Positions 1 through 6,995 of a DNA stretch of 36,203 nt are shown here, piece after piece. The position numbers were made by a program, and so were the translations under genes. Numbering within the stretch: the stretch's first letter is position 1; every line of letters starts with the position of its first letter. The notes beneath the pieces were generated by a model. That model did no database searches. It saw only the letters and a program-made list of their open reading frames with translations, and had not been told where the DNA came from. Source of the DNA: Candidatus Eiseniibacteriota bacterium. Its GTDB lineage: Bacteria; Eisenbacteria; RBG-16-71-46. The stretch covers positions 1 to 36,203 of the forward strand of contig JACRIW010000023.1 of NCBI GenBank assembly GCA_016215625.1, given 5' to 3'.

Positions 1-56
1 GCGGCCGCGAGAATCAGGCCGCCCACCACCGCCGCACCACCCGTGTAGGTCTTCAT
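1..56 (-). CDS. possible partial N-terminus of a small membrane or exported protein
   Basis: An ATG at 54-56 on the minus strand opens a frame that runs off the window edge after 18 codons, reading MKTYTGGAAVVGGLILAA. The Gly/Ala/Val-rich stretch after a lysine looks like the start of a signal peptide or membrane helix. No clear Shine-Dalgarno precedes it. An inverted repeat at 61-97 lies just upstream. Too little is present to name a family, and a chance frame is possible. Confidence 0.3.
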   Translation of the reverse strand, partial: MKTYTGGAAVVGGLILAA

Positions 57-60
57 GGGT

Positions 61-97
61 CCGAATATCGCCCCGCCGTTCTCTGACGGGTATTCGG
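61..97. promoter_or_regulatory. inverted repeat upstream of the edge gene
   Basis: CCGAATA at 61-67 and TATTCGG at 91-97 are perfect 7-bp inverted arms, and further pairing is possible inside (CCG...CGG). The repeat sits between the response-regulator terminator hairpin and the ATG at 56. It could be an operator or a leader hairpin for the edge gene; no function is shown. Confidence 0.3.
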
Positions 98-112
98 ATG
101 AGTGCGGAAACT

Positions 113-136
113 GCGCTCCGTAGAACTACGGAGCGC
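113..136 (-). terminator. hairpin over the response-regulator stop codon
   Basis: GCGCTCCGTAG (113-123) and CTACGGAGCGC (126-136) form a perfect 11-bp stem with only AA between the arms, so the loop must open by a pair or two. The stop codon of the response regulator (126-128, TAG on the minus strand) lies inside the stem. In the direction of transcription the stem is followed by AGTTT rather than a long T run, so termination may be partial. Confidence 0.5.
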
Positions 137-809
137 CGTCCGGACCCTCGATCAGCCCCTCGCGGATGGCGAACTGGGTCAGCAGGGCGACCGAGTGCAA
201 GTCCAACTTGCGCATCAGGTTGGCCCGGTGCGACTCGACCGTGCGCGTGCTGATGTTCTGCCCCGCCGCGATCTCCTTGGTGGTGAGCCCGCGGGCCACG
301 GCCGCCAGCACCTCGCGCTCGCGCCCGGTCAGCCGGGCCAGCGCGCTCTCGCTCGCCCCGCCGGTGCGGACGCTGTCGGCGAGCGCTTTCTGCGCGCGCT
401 CGCTGAAGAACGAGCCGCCGGCCATCACCGAATCGATTGCCGCGACGAGATCCTGCACCGCGAGATCCTTGAGCAGGTAGCCGTTCGCGCCCTCGCGCAC
501 GGCTCGCGTCACGTACTCCGGCTGGGCGTGCATCGTGAGCACGACGATGCGCGTGTCGGGCGCCACGGTGCTCGCCTCGCGCAGCACCGAGAAGCCGTCG
601 CCGTCGGGCATGTTGAGATCGAGGATCAGCACGTCCACGCTCGTCGCGCGCAGGAAGCGCAGCGTTTCGGCGCCGCTGCCGGTCTCGCCCACGCACTCGA
701 GGTGCGGGACGGCTTCGATCACGCGGCGCACGCCGGCGCGCACCAGCGAGTGGTCGTCGGCCAGCAGCACGCGCGTGCGCGCGGCTTTTTCGTCGGAGGG
801 AGCGTTCAT
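126..809 (-). CDS. NarL/FixJ-family response regulator
   Basis: A 227-residue two-component response regulator of normal family length. The receiver domain (about residues 12-125) has the acidic pair D18/D19, phospho-acceptor D64 in LILDLNMPDG, T92 and K114. The LuxR-type helix-turn-helix occupies about residues 158-210 (LTGREREVL, TKEIA, TVESHRANLMRKL). Its start overlaps the stop of the upstream kinase gene by 4 bp (ATGA, 806-809), so the two are translationally coupled and form a cognate pair. By family, phosphorylation should promote DNA binding as a transcription factor. Targets cannot be read from this window; the secreted-protein gene upstream in the same direction is one candidate. 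Confidence 0.95.
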   Translation of the reverse strand: MNAPSDEKAARTRVLLADDHSLVRAGVRRVIEAVPHLECVGETGSGAETLRFLRATSVDVLILDLNMPDGDGFSVLREASTVAPDTRIVVLTMHAQPEYVTRAVREGANGYLLKDLAVQDLVAAIDSVMAGGSFFSERAQKALADSVRTGGASESALARLTGREREVLAAVARGLTTKEIAAGQNISTRTVESHRANLMRKLDLHSVALLTQFAIREGLIEGPDGAP

Positions 810-2047
810 ATGGCGCTCTTATGCGGCAAACGAGCCTCCACGCGCAAGCCGCCGACGGCGGCGGACGCGAGCTGCAGCTGCCCGTTCACCGACGTGACGC
901 GCTCGCGCATGCCGAGCAGCCCCAGGTGCGGGCGCGGATTGGCGCCGGCGCCGCGGCCGTCGTCCTCGACCACGAGCTGCACGCCCGACGCGTCGCGCGT
1001 GAGTTTCACCCAGGCGCGCTTCGCGCCCGAGTGCCGCGCGACGTTCGTGAGCGCCTCCTGCGCGACGCGGTAGAGCACGAGCGCCACGTCGGGCGCCCAC
1101 GCGTCGTCCTCGCCCGCTTCGACCTTCACCTCGATGCGCGTGCGCGTGGTGAAGTCGTCGGCGAGCGCCTTGAGCGCCGTGACGAGCCCGAGGTCGTCGA
1201 GCGCCTGCGGCCGCAACAGCTCGCTCAGGTTGCGCACCTGCTCGAGCGCGCGCGCGGCGAGCGCGGACGCCTCCTTGCGGCCCTCGAGGTCGAGCTCGAT
1301 CTTGAGCGCGGTCAGCGCCTGCCCCGCTTCGTCGTGCAACTCGCGCGCGATGCGCCGGCGCTCTTCCTCCTGCGCGCGGAGCAGCAGCTGCGAGAGCTGC
1401 TCGAGCTGCTGCGTGCGCTGCTCGAGCTGGCGGCGCTCCTGCCCGAGCACGAGCACGAGCGTGCCGACCGTGACGCTCACGATGAAGATGATGTCGAGGA
1501 AGACGCCGTAGAGCACGCCCTGCCCGAGCGGGCGCAGGAACGGGTAGTCGAGGTGGTGGAAGCCCCACAGGATGTACACCCACGCCAGCATGCGTGCGCC
1601 CGAGGAGGGATAGATCCGGTTGTGGCGCCAGAACACCGTGCCCGTCGTGAGCGTCACGCCCGACAGCAGCACGACCGACGACGCGCCGGCGATCGCCATG
1701 TTGTGCATGACGAGCACGGAGTATGCGGCCCATGCGACCGCGGCGAGTCCGACGAACAGGTAGCGCCGCCGCCAGCGCACGTTGCTCGAGAACTGCTGCG
1801 CCGCGAGCAGCAGCAGCAGCGCCGTGATGCCGGTGAGCGCCTGATGCAGGAACAGCCAGACTTCGTTGCGCACCGGGTCGAGCAGGTAGGCCGAGATGAG
1901 CGCCAGGCGCATGGCGTAGAGCATCCACGCGATGCTCCACGTCGCGTACCAGCGCTGCTTCTGCTGGCGCCACAGCCCGAAGTGCACGCCCGCGAGCACG
2001 AGCGTGAACAGCGCCTGGAATGCGAGTGCGAGCAGATCGGTGCTCAT
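806..2047 (-). CDS. membrane-bound HisKA_3-type sensor histidine kinase
   Basis: A 413-residue sensor kinase. The N-terminal half (about residues 5-202) has several hydrophobic segments, consistent with a seven-helix-like membrane sensor and no large periplasmic domain. A short coiled coil (about 203-235, Gln/Leu/Glu-rich) leads to the HisKA_3 dimerisation helix with phospho-acceptor H238 in ELHDEAGQALTALKIELD. The HATPase_c domain follows, with N335 in EALTNVARHS, G1 box DDGRGAG (362-368) and LGLLGMRERV (375-384). The NarL-type regulator overlaps its 3' end by 4 bp, the usual partner for this kinase class. The signal sensed is unknown. The start is the ATG at 2047, about 93 bp after the end of a secreted-protein gene on the same strand. 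Confidence 0.94.
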   Translation of the reverse strand: MSTDLLALAFQALFTLVLAGVHFGLWRQQKQRWYATWSIAWMLYAMRLALISAYLLDPVRNEVWLFLHQALTGITALLLLLAAQQFSSNVRWRRRYLFVGLAAVAWAAYSVLVMHNMAIAGASSVVLLSGVTLTTGTVFWRHNRIYPSSGARMLAWVYILWGFHHLDYPFLRPLGQGVLYGVFLDIIFIVSVTVGTLVLVLGQERRQLEQRTQQLEQLSQLLLRAQEEERRRIARELHDEAGQALTALKIELDLEGRKEASALAARALEQVRNLSELLRPQALDDLGLVTALKALADDFTTRTRIEVKVEAGEDDAWAPDVALVLYRVAQEALTNVARHSGAKRAWVKLTRDASGVQLVVEDDGRGAGANPRPHLGLLGMRERVTSVNGQLQLASAAVGGLRVEARLPHKSAI

Positions 2048-2140
2048 GGCTCTCCGTGGGTGCGAAGTGGGCCGCGAGTATCGGCGGCCCGGCGAGCGAT
2101 GAGCAAGTGCGGAAGCGGCCCGCGCGGCGCGCCGCCCGAG

Positions 2141-2890
2141 CTACGGGTAAAGCGACTTGAGGGCGCCCCAGGTGGTGCGGCGAGCAGGGACGTACGCGGG
2201 GCATTCGGGGATGTCCGTCTGCCAGTACACCGTCTCGAGCCCGCTACCGATGAACACCCAGTCGCCGAGCTCGACCGGTTGATAGAGCTTGAAGCGAGTG
2301 ATGACGGCGCACATCGGCTGCGAGCAGCCCGCGCACGCACTGTCACCGACCGTCTTCGTGTGATCCACGATCAGGCGGAAGCCGTAGTAACTGGTGTCCG
2401 GCGACACCTGCCGCGCGTCTTGTTGCGGAATCGCCCCGAGTAGGATGCACCGGACCTGAAAGGGCCTGCCGGCGTAACCCATGGCCCACAGGGAGACGCC
2501 GCCGAGCGCCCGCCCCGCCCAGTAGTCGGAACAGTCCCATTGGCCACGGCCGGGGAACTCGAAGCTCGCGGTCAGCGCGGTGCGGCGGCACGCCCCCGTG
2601 TTCTTGAACGACCACCAGTCGGGCACGATCTCCGTCGGCGTCGTCATCAGGTCGATCACGGTCTCGACCCCCGTAAGCGCCGTGATCCCGGCCGGTGGAT
2701 CGAACGAAGCCACCATGATCGATGTCCCGGCGTTGGTGTCGCACGCGAACGTCTTCATGGGGACGCCGCCGTAGTTCCAGCAGCCGTCCCACGCGAAGTG
2801 AGGTCCCACGATCTGTGCACGTGCCGGGGGCGAAATCACCAGCGACATCGCGAGCGCCCCGAGCGCCACGGCGAAGAAGACCCGTTTCAT
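2141..2890 (-). CDS. secreted Cys-containing protein with C-terminal TWGALKSLY motif (paralog 1)
   Basis: A 249-residue protein with a Sec signal peptide (MKRVFFAVALGALAMSL, cleavage near ARAQ at about residue 26). I do not recognise a named family. It is a paralog of the product of 4741-5478. Shared blocks, in order, are AWDxC, TFACxTNxG, IPDWWxF (VPDWWSF here), CRRxxLxAS, YYGxRLIVxHxKTVG, ACAGCxxxMC and the final TWGALKSLY. The conserved cysteines suggest disulfides in an extracytoplasmic fold. The ATG at 2890 was chosen because it has a strong AGGAGAGG site just upstream and begins the signal peptide; the longer frame to 2929 adds only non-signal residues. It may be co-transcribed with the downstream kinase-regulator pair (93-bp gap). 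Confidence 0.85.
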   Translation of the reverse strand: MKRVFFAVALGALAMSLVISPPARAQIVGPHFAWDGCWNYGGVPMKTFACDTNAGTSIMVASFDPPAGITALTGVETVIDLMTTPTEIVPDWWSFKNTGACRRTALTASFEFPGRGQWDCSDYWAGRALGGVSLWAMGYAGRPFQVRCILLGAIPQQDARQVSPDTSYYGFRLIVDHTKTVGDSACAGCSQPMCAVITRFKLYQPVELGDWVFIGSGLETVYWQTDIPECPAYVPARRTTWGALKSLYP

Positions 2891-3009
2891 CTCGCCCCTC
2901 TCCTCCCCGGTCGGGATTCCGGAACGCATTGGAGCACTTCGCCCTGCCGTCTCGCCAAGAACTTTTTCGCCCGCGGTGCAACCTTGCCGGGCGCTTTTCC
3001 CGTAGAAGC

Positions 3010-3041
3010 ACCGCTAGCAGAGTGATATCATACCGCTAGCA
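3010..3041 (+). promoter_or_regulatory. promoter with paired direct repeats upstream of the SPFH operon
   Basis: The 10-mer ACCGCTAGCA occurs at 3010-3019 and again at 3032-3041, 22 bp apart (two helical turns). Each copy contains the palindrome GCTAGC. Between them lies an AT-rich patch with TATCAT (3026-3031), a 5/6 match to a -10 box; no good -35 is visible. The arrangement looks like an operator bracketing a promoter. The ribbon-helix-helix protein in the operon is a candidate ligand (inference). Confidence 0.45.
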
Positions 3042-3067
3042 CCCGATCGAAAGGAGATCGCAAGACC

Positions 3068-3937
3068 ATGTTCCGCGAGAAGGCGTACCCGTCCCGTCCC
3101 GGCTACCTGATGCTCGTGCTGCTCCCCCTGCTGATGATCGGCGACATCGCGTTCATGATCGCGATGGGCAAGGCCGACATGCACCTTCAGTTCGTCGGCG
3201 GCCTGCTGCTGCTCGTCGTGCTGTCGATCCTGCTGGCCGGCTTCTACGTCGTGCAGCCGAACGTGTCGTCGGTGCTCGTGCTCTTCGGCAACTACAAGGG
3301 CAGCGAGCGGCGCCCCGGCCTGTGGTGGGCGAACCCGTTCATGAGCAAGCAGAAGGTGTCGCTGCGCGTGCGCAACTTCGAGAGCGCGAAGCTCAAGGTC
3401 AACGATCACGACGGCAACCCGATCGAGATCGCGGCCGTCGTCGTGTGGCGCGTGGTGGACACCGCGGAAGCGCTCTTCCAGGTGGACAACTACGACAACT
3501 TCGTCCACGTGCAGAGCGAGGCCGCGCTGCGCAACCTCGCGACTTCGCATCCGTACGACGCGCACCAGGACAACCAGCTTTCCCTGCGCGGCAACACGGC
3601 CGAGGTGGCCGAGGCGCTCAAGATCGAGATCCAGAACCGTCTCGAGAAGGCGGGCGTGGAAGTGATCGAGGCGCGCATCAGCCACATGGCCTACGCCGCG
3701 GAGATCGCCAACGCGATGCTGCGCCGCCAGCAGGCGGCGGCCGTGATCGCGGCGCGCTCGAAGATCGTCGAGGGCGCGGTGAGCATGGTCGAGATGGCGC
3801 TCGACGAACTGAACAAGCGCAACGTCGTGCACCTCGACGAGGAGCGGAAGGCCGCGATGGTCAGCAACCTGCTCGTCGTGCTGTGCAGCGAACACGAAAC
3901 GCAGCCCATCGTGAACGCCGGCACGCTGTACCAGTAG
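3068..3937 (+). CDS. SPFH/band 7 domain membrane protein
   Basis: A 289-residue SPFH (stomatin/prohibitin/flotillin) protein. Two hydrophobic segments (about residues 14-34 and 40-63) anchor the N-terminus. The SPFH domain follows (about 64-265): [51 protein letters not shown], and an Ala/Glu/Arg-rich helix around [24 protein letters not shown] proteins assemble into oligomeric membrane scaffolds that affect proteases and membrane order; the exact role here is not visible. The start has a good AGGAGA site (3052-3057). The next gene is a ribbon-helix-helix protein 15 bp downstream. In my recollection the SPFH/RHH pairing recurs in other bacteria, but I cannot search to confirm it. Confidence 0.92.
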   Translation: MFREKAYPSRPGYLMLVLLPLLMIGDIAFMIAMGKADMHLQFVGGLLLLVVLSILLAGFYVVQPNVSSVLVLFGNYKGSERRPGLWWANPFMSKQKVSLRVRNFESAKLKVNDHDGNPIEIAAVVVWRVVDTAEALFQVDNYDNFVHVQSEAALRNLATSHPYDAHQDNQLSLRGNTAEVAEALKIEIQNRLEKAGVEVIEARISHMAYAAEIANAMLRRQQAAAVIAARSKIVEGAVSMVEMALDELNKRNVVHLDEERKAAMVSNLLVVLCSEHETQPIVNAGTLYQ

Positions 3938-3952
3938 GCACGGAGGTTCGTG

Positions 3953-4147
3953 GTGGCGGAACGCAAATCCTTCCTGCTCCGGATCGACCCGGCGGTGTTG
4001 GACGCCCTGCAGAAGTGGGCGTCCGACGACCTGCGGAGCCTCAACGGCCAGATCGAGTTCGTGCTGCGCCGCGCGCTCCAGCAGGAAGGTCGTGGCCCCG
4101 CTTCCGAGGGGGCCGCGAAGAAACGCAAGACCGGAGGTGATGCGTGA
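3953..4147 (+). CDS. Arc-like ribbon-helix-helix DNA-binding protein
   Basis: A 64-residue protein with one ribbon-helix-helix fold: strand [15 protein letters not shown], helix [14 protein letters not shown], helix [16 protein letters not shown], then a Lys/Gly-rich tail. The strand would insert into the DNA major groove as a dimer. Two GTG codons (3950 and 3953) can start it; 3953 leaves better spacing to the GGAGG at 3942-3946. The gene sits 15 bp after the SPFH gene, and its stop overlaps the next start (TGATG), so the three are one operon. By family it is a transcriptional repressor or an antitoxin-like DNA binder. The direct repeats at 3010-3041 would suit autoregulation (inference). 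No toxin is evident. Confidence 0.8.
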   Translation: MAERKSFLLRIDPAVLDALQKWASDDLRSLNGQIEFVLRRALQQEGRGPASEGAAKKRKTGGDA

Positions 4148-4716
4148 TGCGCAAGCATCGGCGTGAGAGCGCGGCGCCCGGCGCCGCGCTCGAGACGCTC
4201 GCGCCGTTCGATCCCGAATCGCGCGAGACGCTCGAGTGGAAGCAGCCGAAGGCCTGGACCGCGAAGCACGAGCTGATGTGGCGCGACCGCGCGGTCGCGC
4301 GCGTCACGGTCCAGGGCTTCTGGGCGAACAAGCGCACCATCGAGTTCGCGCACGCGCGCTGGGACGTGCGCGAGACGGGCTTCGGCGATCTCGTCGTGGA
4401 CGGCCCCGATGGCCGTCAGGGCACGCCGTACCTGCGCCATCGCAGCGGGTTTCTCTCGGGCAAGCTCGAGCGGGCGGGGCTTCCGACGCTGCGCACGCAC
4501 GCGGGCGGCTTCTGGAACCCGTGGTGGGAACTGCGCGACGGCGAGGACCAGCCGCTCGTCCACCTCGACGTGCGGCAGGGCTTCTCGCGCACGGAGGCGA
4601 CGCTCGTGCTGTTCGACGCCGCGCGCCGCCTGCCCGACCTGCCCGCGCTGATCGGGCTGAGCATGCACGCGCTGCTCGACTCGCAGAAGCACCACGCGAG
4701 CGCGGCGGGCGCCTGA
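4147..4716 (+). CDS. conserved-looking hypothetical protein, third gene of the SPFH operon
   Basis: A 189-residue protein that I do not recognise. There is no signal peptide or clear membrane helix. It is rich in Trp and charged residues, with alternating beta-like patterns ([57 protein letters not shown]) and a C-terminal Leu-rich helix ([20 protein letters not shown]). The repeated antiparallel-strand pattern resembles a beta-barrel or LURP-one-like scramblase fold, but this is only a visual impression. The ATG at 4147 overlaps the stop of the preceding gene (TGATG); a GTG at 4144 is the alternative start. Tight coupling to the SPFH and RHH genes suggests membrane-related work. Confidence 0.7.
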   Translation: MRKHRRESAAPGAALETLAPFDPESRETLEWKQPKAWTAKHELMWRDRAVARVTVQGFWANKRTIEFAHARWDVRETGFGDLVVDGPDGRQGTPYLRHRSGFLSGKLERAGLPTLRTHAGGFWNPWWELRDGEDQPLVHLDVRQGFSRTEATLVLFDAARRLPDLPALIGLSMHALLDSQKHHASAAGA

Positions 4717-4740
4717 TCTTCCGGGCGCCCGCCGGCGCCC
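4704..4740. terminator. hairpin between convergent genes
   Basis: GGCGGGCGCC (4704-4713) pairs perfectly with GGCGCCCGCC (4724-4733), with the stop codon TGA (4714-4716) in the loop. An alternative stem, GGGCGCC (4723-4729) with GGCGCCC (4734-4740), is mutually exclusive with it. The element fills the 24-bp space between convergent genes and probably acts in both directions, although no T run follows. Confidence 0.45.
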
Positions 4741-5478
4741 TCAGCGATAGAGCGACTTGAGCGCGCCCCAGGTCGCGTTGCGCGCGGGCACGAGCCGGTC
4801 GCACGACGTGCCGCCGTTCCAGGTGACCGAGTAGCCGTTCCTCGGGAACAGACTCGAGCGCACGGGATTCGCGGGGTTCGCGAGCGTGCTCGAGCCCGAG
4901 CCGAAGAGCCCGACGCACATGCCCTGCGCGCAGCCCGCGCACGCTCCCGTGCCCACCGTCTTCTGGTGGTTCACGATCAGGCGCACACCGTAGTACTCGG
5001 TCGCGGCGTCGAGCGGGGCCGCCGACGCGAACGGAATCGCCGTCGTGACCTGGACGATCTCGCGACGCAGCTGCGTGTCGAAGATGTCGTAGCGCGTGAC
5101 CGAGAGCGACGTGAACGCCTGCCCCATCCAGGGATCGGCGCACGCCCCGCTCGCCGAAGTGAAGTCGGCGCTCGCGATCAACGAGCCGCGGCGGCAGCCG
5201 GTCACGGGGACGAACGCCCACCAGTCGGGAATCACCTCGAAACTCTCGTAGCCGAGGGCGAGCCTCGTATCGAACTGGTAGACCGCGTCCGTGGAGTTGG
5301 CCGGCTTGAAGGACACGACGATCACCTCGACGCCCGAGTTGGTGTTGCAGGCGAAGGTGCGCGCCGTGGCGCCCGCCGAGCCGCAGTCGTCCCAGGCGAT
5401 GCGCACCGCGCCGTACTGGGCGTGAGCGGGCCCCGAGAGCAGGGCGAGAAGCAGCAGCGAGAATCCGAGCCGGCGCAT
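4741..5478 (-). CDS. secreted Cys-containing protein with C-terminal TWGALKSLYR motif (paralog 2)
   Basis: A 245-residue secreted protein homologous to the product of 2141-2890. The signal peptide is MRRLGFSLLLLALLSGPAHA with cleavage before QYG. Shared with paralog 1: AWDxC, TFACxTNxG, IPDWWxF, CRRxxLxAS, YYGxRLIVxHxKTVG, ACAGCxxxMC and the final VPARNATWGALKSLYR. The middle regions have diverged strongly, so the duplication is old. The start at 5478 is set by the signal peptide; the frame extends upstream to 5895 but only by overlapping the divergent lipoprotein gene, so that extension is rejected. The function is unknown. The conserved C-terminal block may be structural or a sorting signal. 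Confidence 0.85.
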   Translation of the reverse strand: MRRLGFSLLLLALLSGPAHAQYGAVRIAWDDCGSAGATARTFACNTNSGVEVIVVSFKPANSTDAVYQFDTRLALGYESFEVIPDWWAFVPVTGCRRGSLIASADFTSASGACADPWMGQAFTSLSVTRYDIFDTQLRREIVQVTTAIPFASAAPLDAATEYYGVRLIVNHQKTVGTGACAGCAQGMCVGLFGSGSSTLANPANPVRSSLFPRNGYSVTWNGGTSCDRLVPARNATWGALKSLYR

Positions 5479-5628
5479 GCAGCGCTCCGAGGGTGAATGG
5501 TCCGCAGTGATCGGTCCCACGGGAGTTTGGCAGCCCGCGCGGTCCACGGCACCCCCGAAATCGTTCGCCTCGAGGGTTTCCTCGTTCTGAACGCCGCACG
5601 CACTCTCGCGGCCCACCGACGATTGCCC

Positions 5629-5668
5629 GGAACTTTCCCCTTCCCGCGCGTGTTTGAACGCATAGAAT
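5629..5668 (+). promoter_or_regulatory. candidate promoter for the permuted cupredoxin gene
   Basis: GGAACTTT (5629-5636) resembles an ECF-type -35, followed after about 16 bp by GTTTGA (5652-5657), a weak -10. A separate sigma-70-like TAGAAT (5663-5668) is also present. Either could drive the lipoprotein gene at 5714. Both readings are tentative. Confidence 0.25.
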
Positions 5669-5713
5669 ACCGGCGACGACTTTCCCCCGGACCATCCACC
5701 GTGGAGGTGCTGC

Positions 5714-6124
5714 ATGCGACTTCGTCCGCTTCTGGTGATCGGCGGCCTGTTCGCCGTCATCGCGCTCGCCGTCGTGCTCTCTTCGTGTGGCGGAAGCAGC
5801 AGCTCGACGAGTCCGGGCACGGGAGGCGGAGGTGGCGGGTCCGGTCCCACGTTCGATCTGACCTTCCCCGCCACGGGCACTTCGCGCTCGTTCACGTTCT
5901 CGACGGCCGGCAGCTGGAACTACCAGTGCTCGCCGCACGGCAGCTGCTGCGGCATGACGGGCACGGTGGTGGTGAACGCGGGCGCGACCGACGACTCCGC
6001 GCTCGTGACGGTCGGACCGGGCAACACGCTGACCTTTTCCCCCTCGACCGTGACCGTGAAGCCCGGCGGCATCGTGCGCTGGGTCAACGCCAGCTCCGCC
6101 ACCAACCACACCGCGACGCGCTGA
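5714..6124 (+). CDS. lipoprotein with permuted-order cupredoxin (plastocyanin-like) domain
   Basis: A 136-residue exported lipoprotein: signal sequence, lipobox LSSC with C25, then a Ser/Gly-rich linker to about residue 44. The remaining ~90 residues carry a plastocyanin-type copper site in unusual order. The C-terminal half of a normal domain comes first (GSWNYQCSPHGSCCGMTGTV: C72, H75, M81). The N-terminal half follows (TLTFSPSTVTVKPGGIVRWV, then NHTATR with H132), and the protein ends there. A canonical cupredoxin has His before Cys-His-Met, as in the product of 28364-29173. The start has GGAGG at 5703-5707. It probably binds copper for electron transfer or storage at the membrane surface. 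Alternatively it is a remnant of two tandem domains. Confidence 0.8.
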   Translation: MRLRPLLVIGGLFAVIALAVVLSSCGGSSSSTSPGTGGGGGGSGPTFDLTFPATGTSRSFTFSTAGSWNYQCSPHGSCCGMTGTVVVNAGATDDSALVTVGPGNTLTFSPSTVTVKPGGIVRWVNASSATNHTATR

Positions 6125-6159
6125 CAGAGTCCCGACGCTTCCCCCGGGTGTGACGCACG

Positions 6160-6181
6160 CCTGTGGCGGCCCCGCCACAGG
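6160..6181. promoter_or_regulatory. perfect 10-bp dyad upstream of the sigma-54 promoter
   Basis: CCTGTGGCGG (6160-6169) and CCGCCACAGG (6172-6181) are perfect inverted arms with 2 bp between them. The centre is about 130 bp upstream of the start point predicted from the sigma-54 promoter at 6277-6292, a usual distance for an activator site. It could instead be an RNA hairpin at the end of the cupredoxin gene (stop at 6124). Confidence 0.4.
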
Positions 6182-6223
6182 AAGTGCTCCACCGGAGCAG
6201 CGCCCGCCGGCCCACGGGGTGGG

Positions 6224-6260
6224 AAAAGCCGCGAGAATCGCGAGATTCCGCGGCTTTTTT
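6224..6260 (+). terminator. strong intrinsic terminator
   Basis: AAAAGCCGCG (6224-6233) pairs with CGCGGCTTTT (6249-6258), and GAATC (6235-6239) pairs with GATTC (6244-6248), with one bulged A at 6234. The loop is the stable tetraloop GCGA. Six Ts follow on the plus strand (6255-6260). It ends the cupredoxin transcript and isolates the next promoter; the A run also lets it work in reverse. Confidence 0.85.
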
Positions 6261-6276
6261 CGTGCCTGCCGAACTC

Positions 6277-6292
6277 TGGCACATGGCCTGCT
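6277..6292 (+). promoter_or_regulatory. sigma-54 (-24/-12) promoter
   Basis: TGGCACATGGCCTGCT fits the consensus TGGCACR-N4-TTGCW with one mismatch. The invariant GG (6278-6279) and GC (6290-6291) are separated by exactly 10 bp. It lies directly after a strong terminator and 45 bp before the ATG at 6337. The predicted transcription start is near 6303, leaving a short leader with GGAGG. It has the same form (CTGC at -12) as the second site at 30931-30945. Confidence 0.7.
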
Positions 6293-6336
6293 CTACCTCT
6301 CCTCCGTCCACGCACCACGACGCACGGAGGATTGCC

Positions 6337-6810
6337 ATGAACGCTTCGACCACACTGCAACGCTGGACCGCCACGGGCCTGCTCGCCACCACGATCCTGC
6401 TGTCGCTCGCCCCCGCCGCGGAAGCCGGCCACCGCTGGCGCCGCTACAAGGGCGCCGACTGCGACAACCGCCGTGTCGAAGTCTCGCGCGTCGTCGTTCG
6501 CGAACGCAGCAGCGCCGGCCCGGCGATCGCCGGCCTCATCGGCGGCTTCATCCTCGGCGCCGCGGTGTCGCAGGCGCATCCGGTCGTCGTGCACGAGCGC
6601 GAATGCGCTCCTCCGCCTCCGCGCTGGCGCTACTACGACCCGTACTGCGGCGACTACATGGACGATCTCGACGAGTGCCGCGTGCACTGCCGCGATCACC
6701 GCCATCCGCGCGTCGTGCGCGTGATCGACGTCGAAACCGGGCGCTGCGTCCGCGACCTGCGCTGGTACGACGGCGGCTGGCACGAAGTGGACATGGACTG
6801 GGACGACTGA
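6337..6810 (+). CDS. secreted Cys/His-rich protein with glycine-rich segment
   Basis: A 157-residue protein with a Sec signal peptide (hydrophobic core TGLLATTILLSLAPAAEA, cleavage near residue 30). The mature part has a Gly/Ala-rich stretch GPAIAGLIGGFILGAAVS (61-78), like the glycine-zipper segments of small envelope proteins. A Cys/His/Asp/Tyr-rich C-terminus follows (C90, C104, C114, C118, C137; HCRDHRH). I do not recognise a named family. Metal binding or envelope-stress function is possible but not shown. The ATG is supported by GGAGG (6326-6330). It stands alone between a strong terminator and a hairpin at 6907, and sits 45 bp after a sigma-54 promoter, so it should respond to an enhancer-binding activator rather than be housekeeping. 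Confidence 0.8.
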   Translation: MNASTTLQRWTATGLLATTILLSLAPAAEAGHRWRRYKGADCDNRRVEVSRVVVRERSSAGPAIAGLIGGFILGAAVSQAHPVVVHERECAPPPPRWRYYDPYCGDYMDDLDECRVHCRDHRHPRVVRVIDVETGRCVRDLRWYDGGWHEVDMDWDD

Positions 6811-6906
6811 CCCGAAGCGGTCGTCCGCACGCAGTGAGCCGGTGGCGGTGAAGCTGGAACAACGGGGAGCGTCCAGGCTCGCACGGCCGGTTCACTCAAA
6901 CTCGGA

Positions 6907-6930
6907 GGGCGTCACCGCGAGGTGGCGCCC
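6907..6930 (+). terminator. GCGA-loop hairpin
   Basis: GGGCGTCACC (6907-6916) pairs with GGTGGCGCCC (6921-6930) around the tetraloop GCGA, with one G-U wobble. Only TT follows, so it is a weaker terminator than the one at 6224. The rest of 6811-6995 shows no gene. Confidence 0.45.
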
Positions 6931-6995
6931 TTCGCGCGTTCCCGAGCAGGTACTCCGGACTTTCGGTGGAACCGAACGGTCGTTAGGCTGATGTC

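Noticed and set aside
5479..5895. N-terminal extension of the second secreted paralog
   Set aside because: It would bury the signal peptide inside the protein and overlap the divergent lipoprotein gene.
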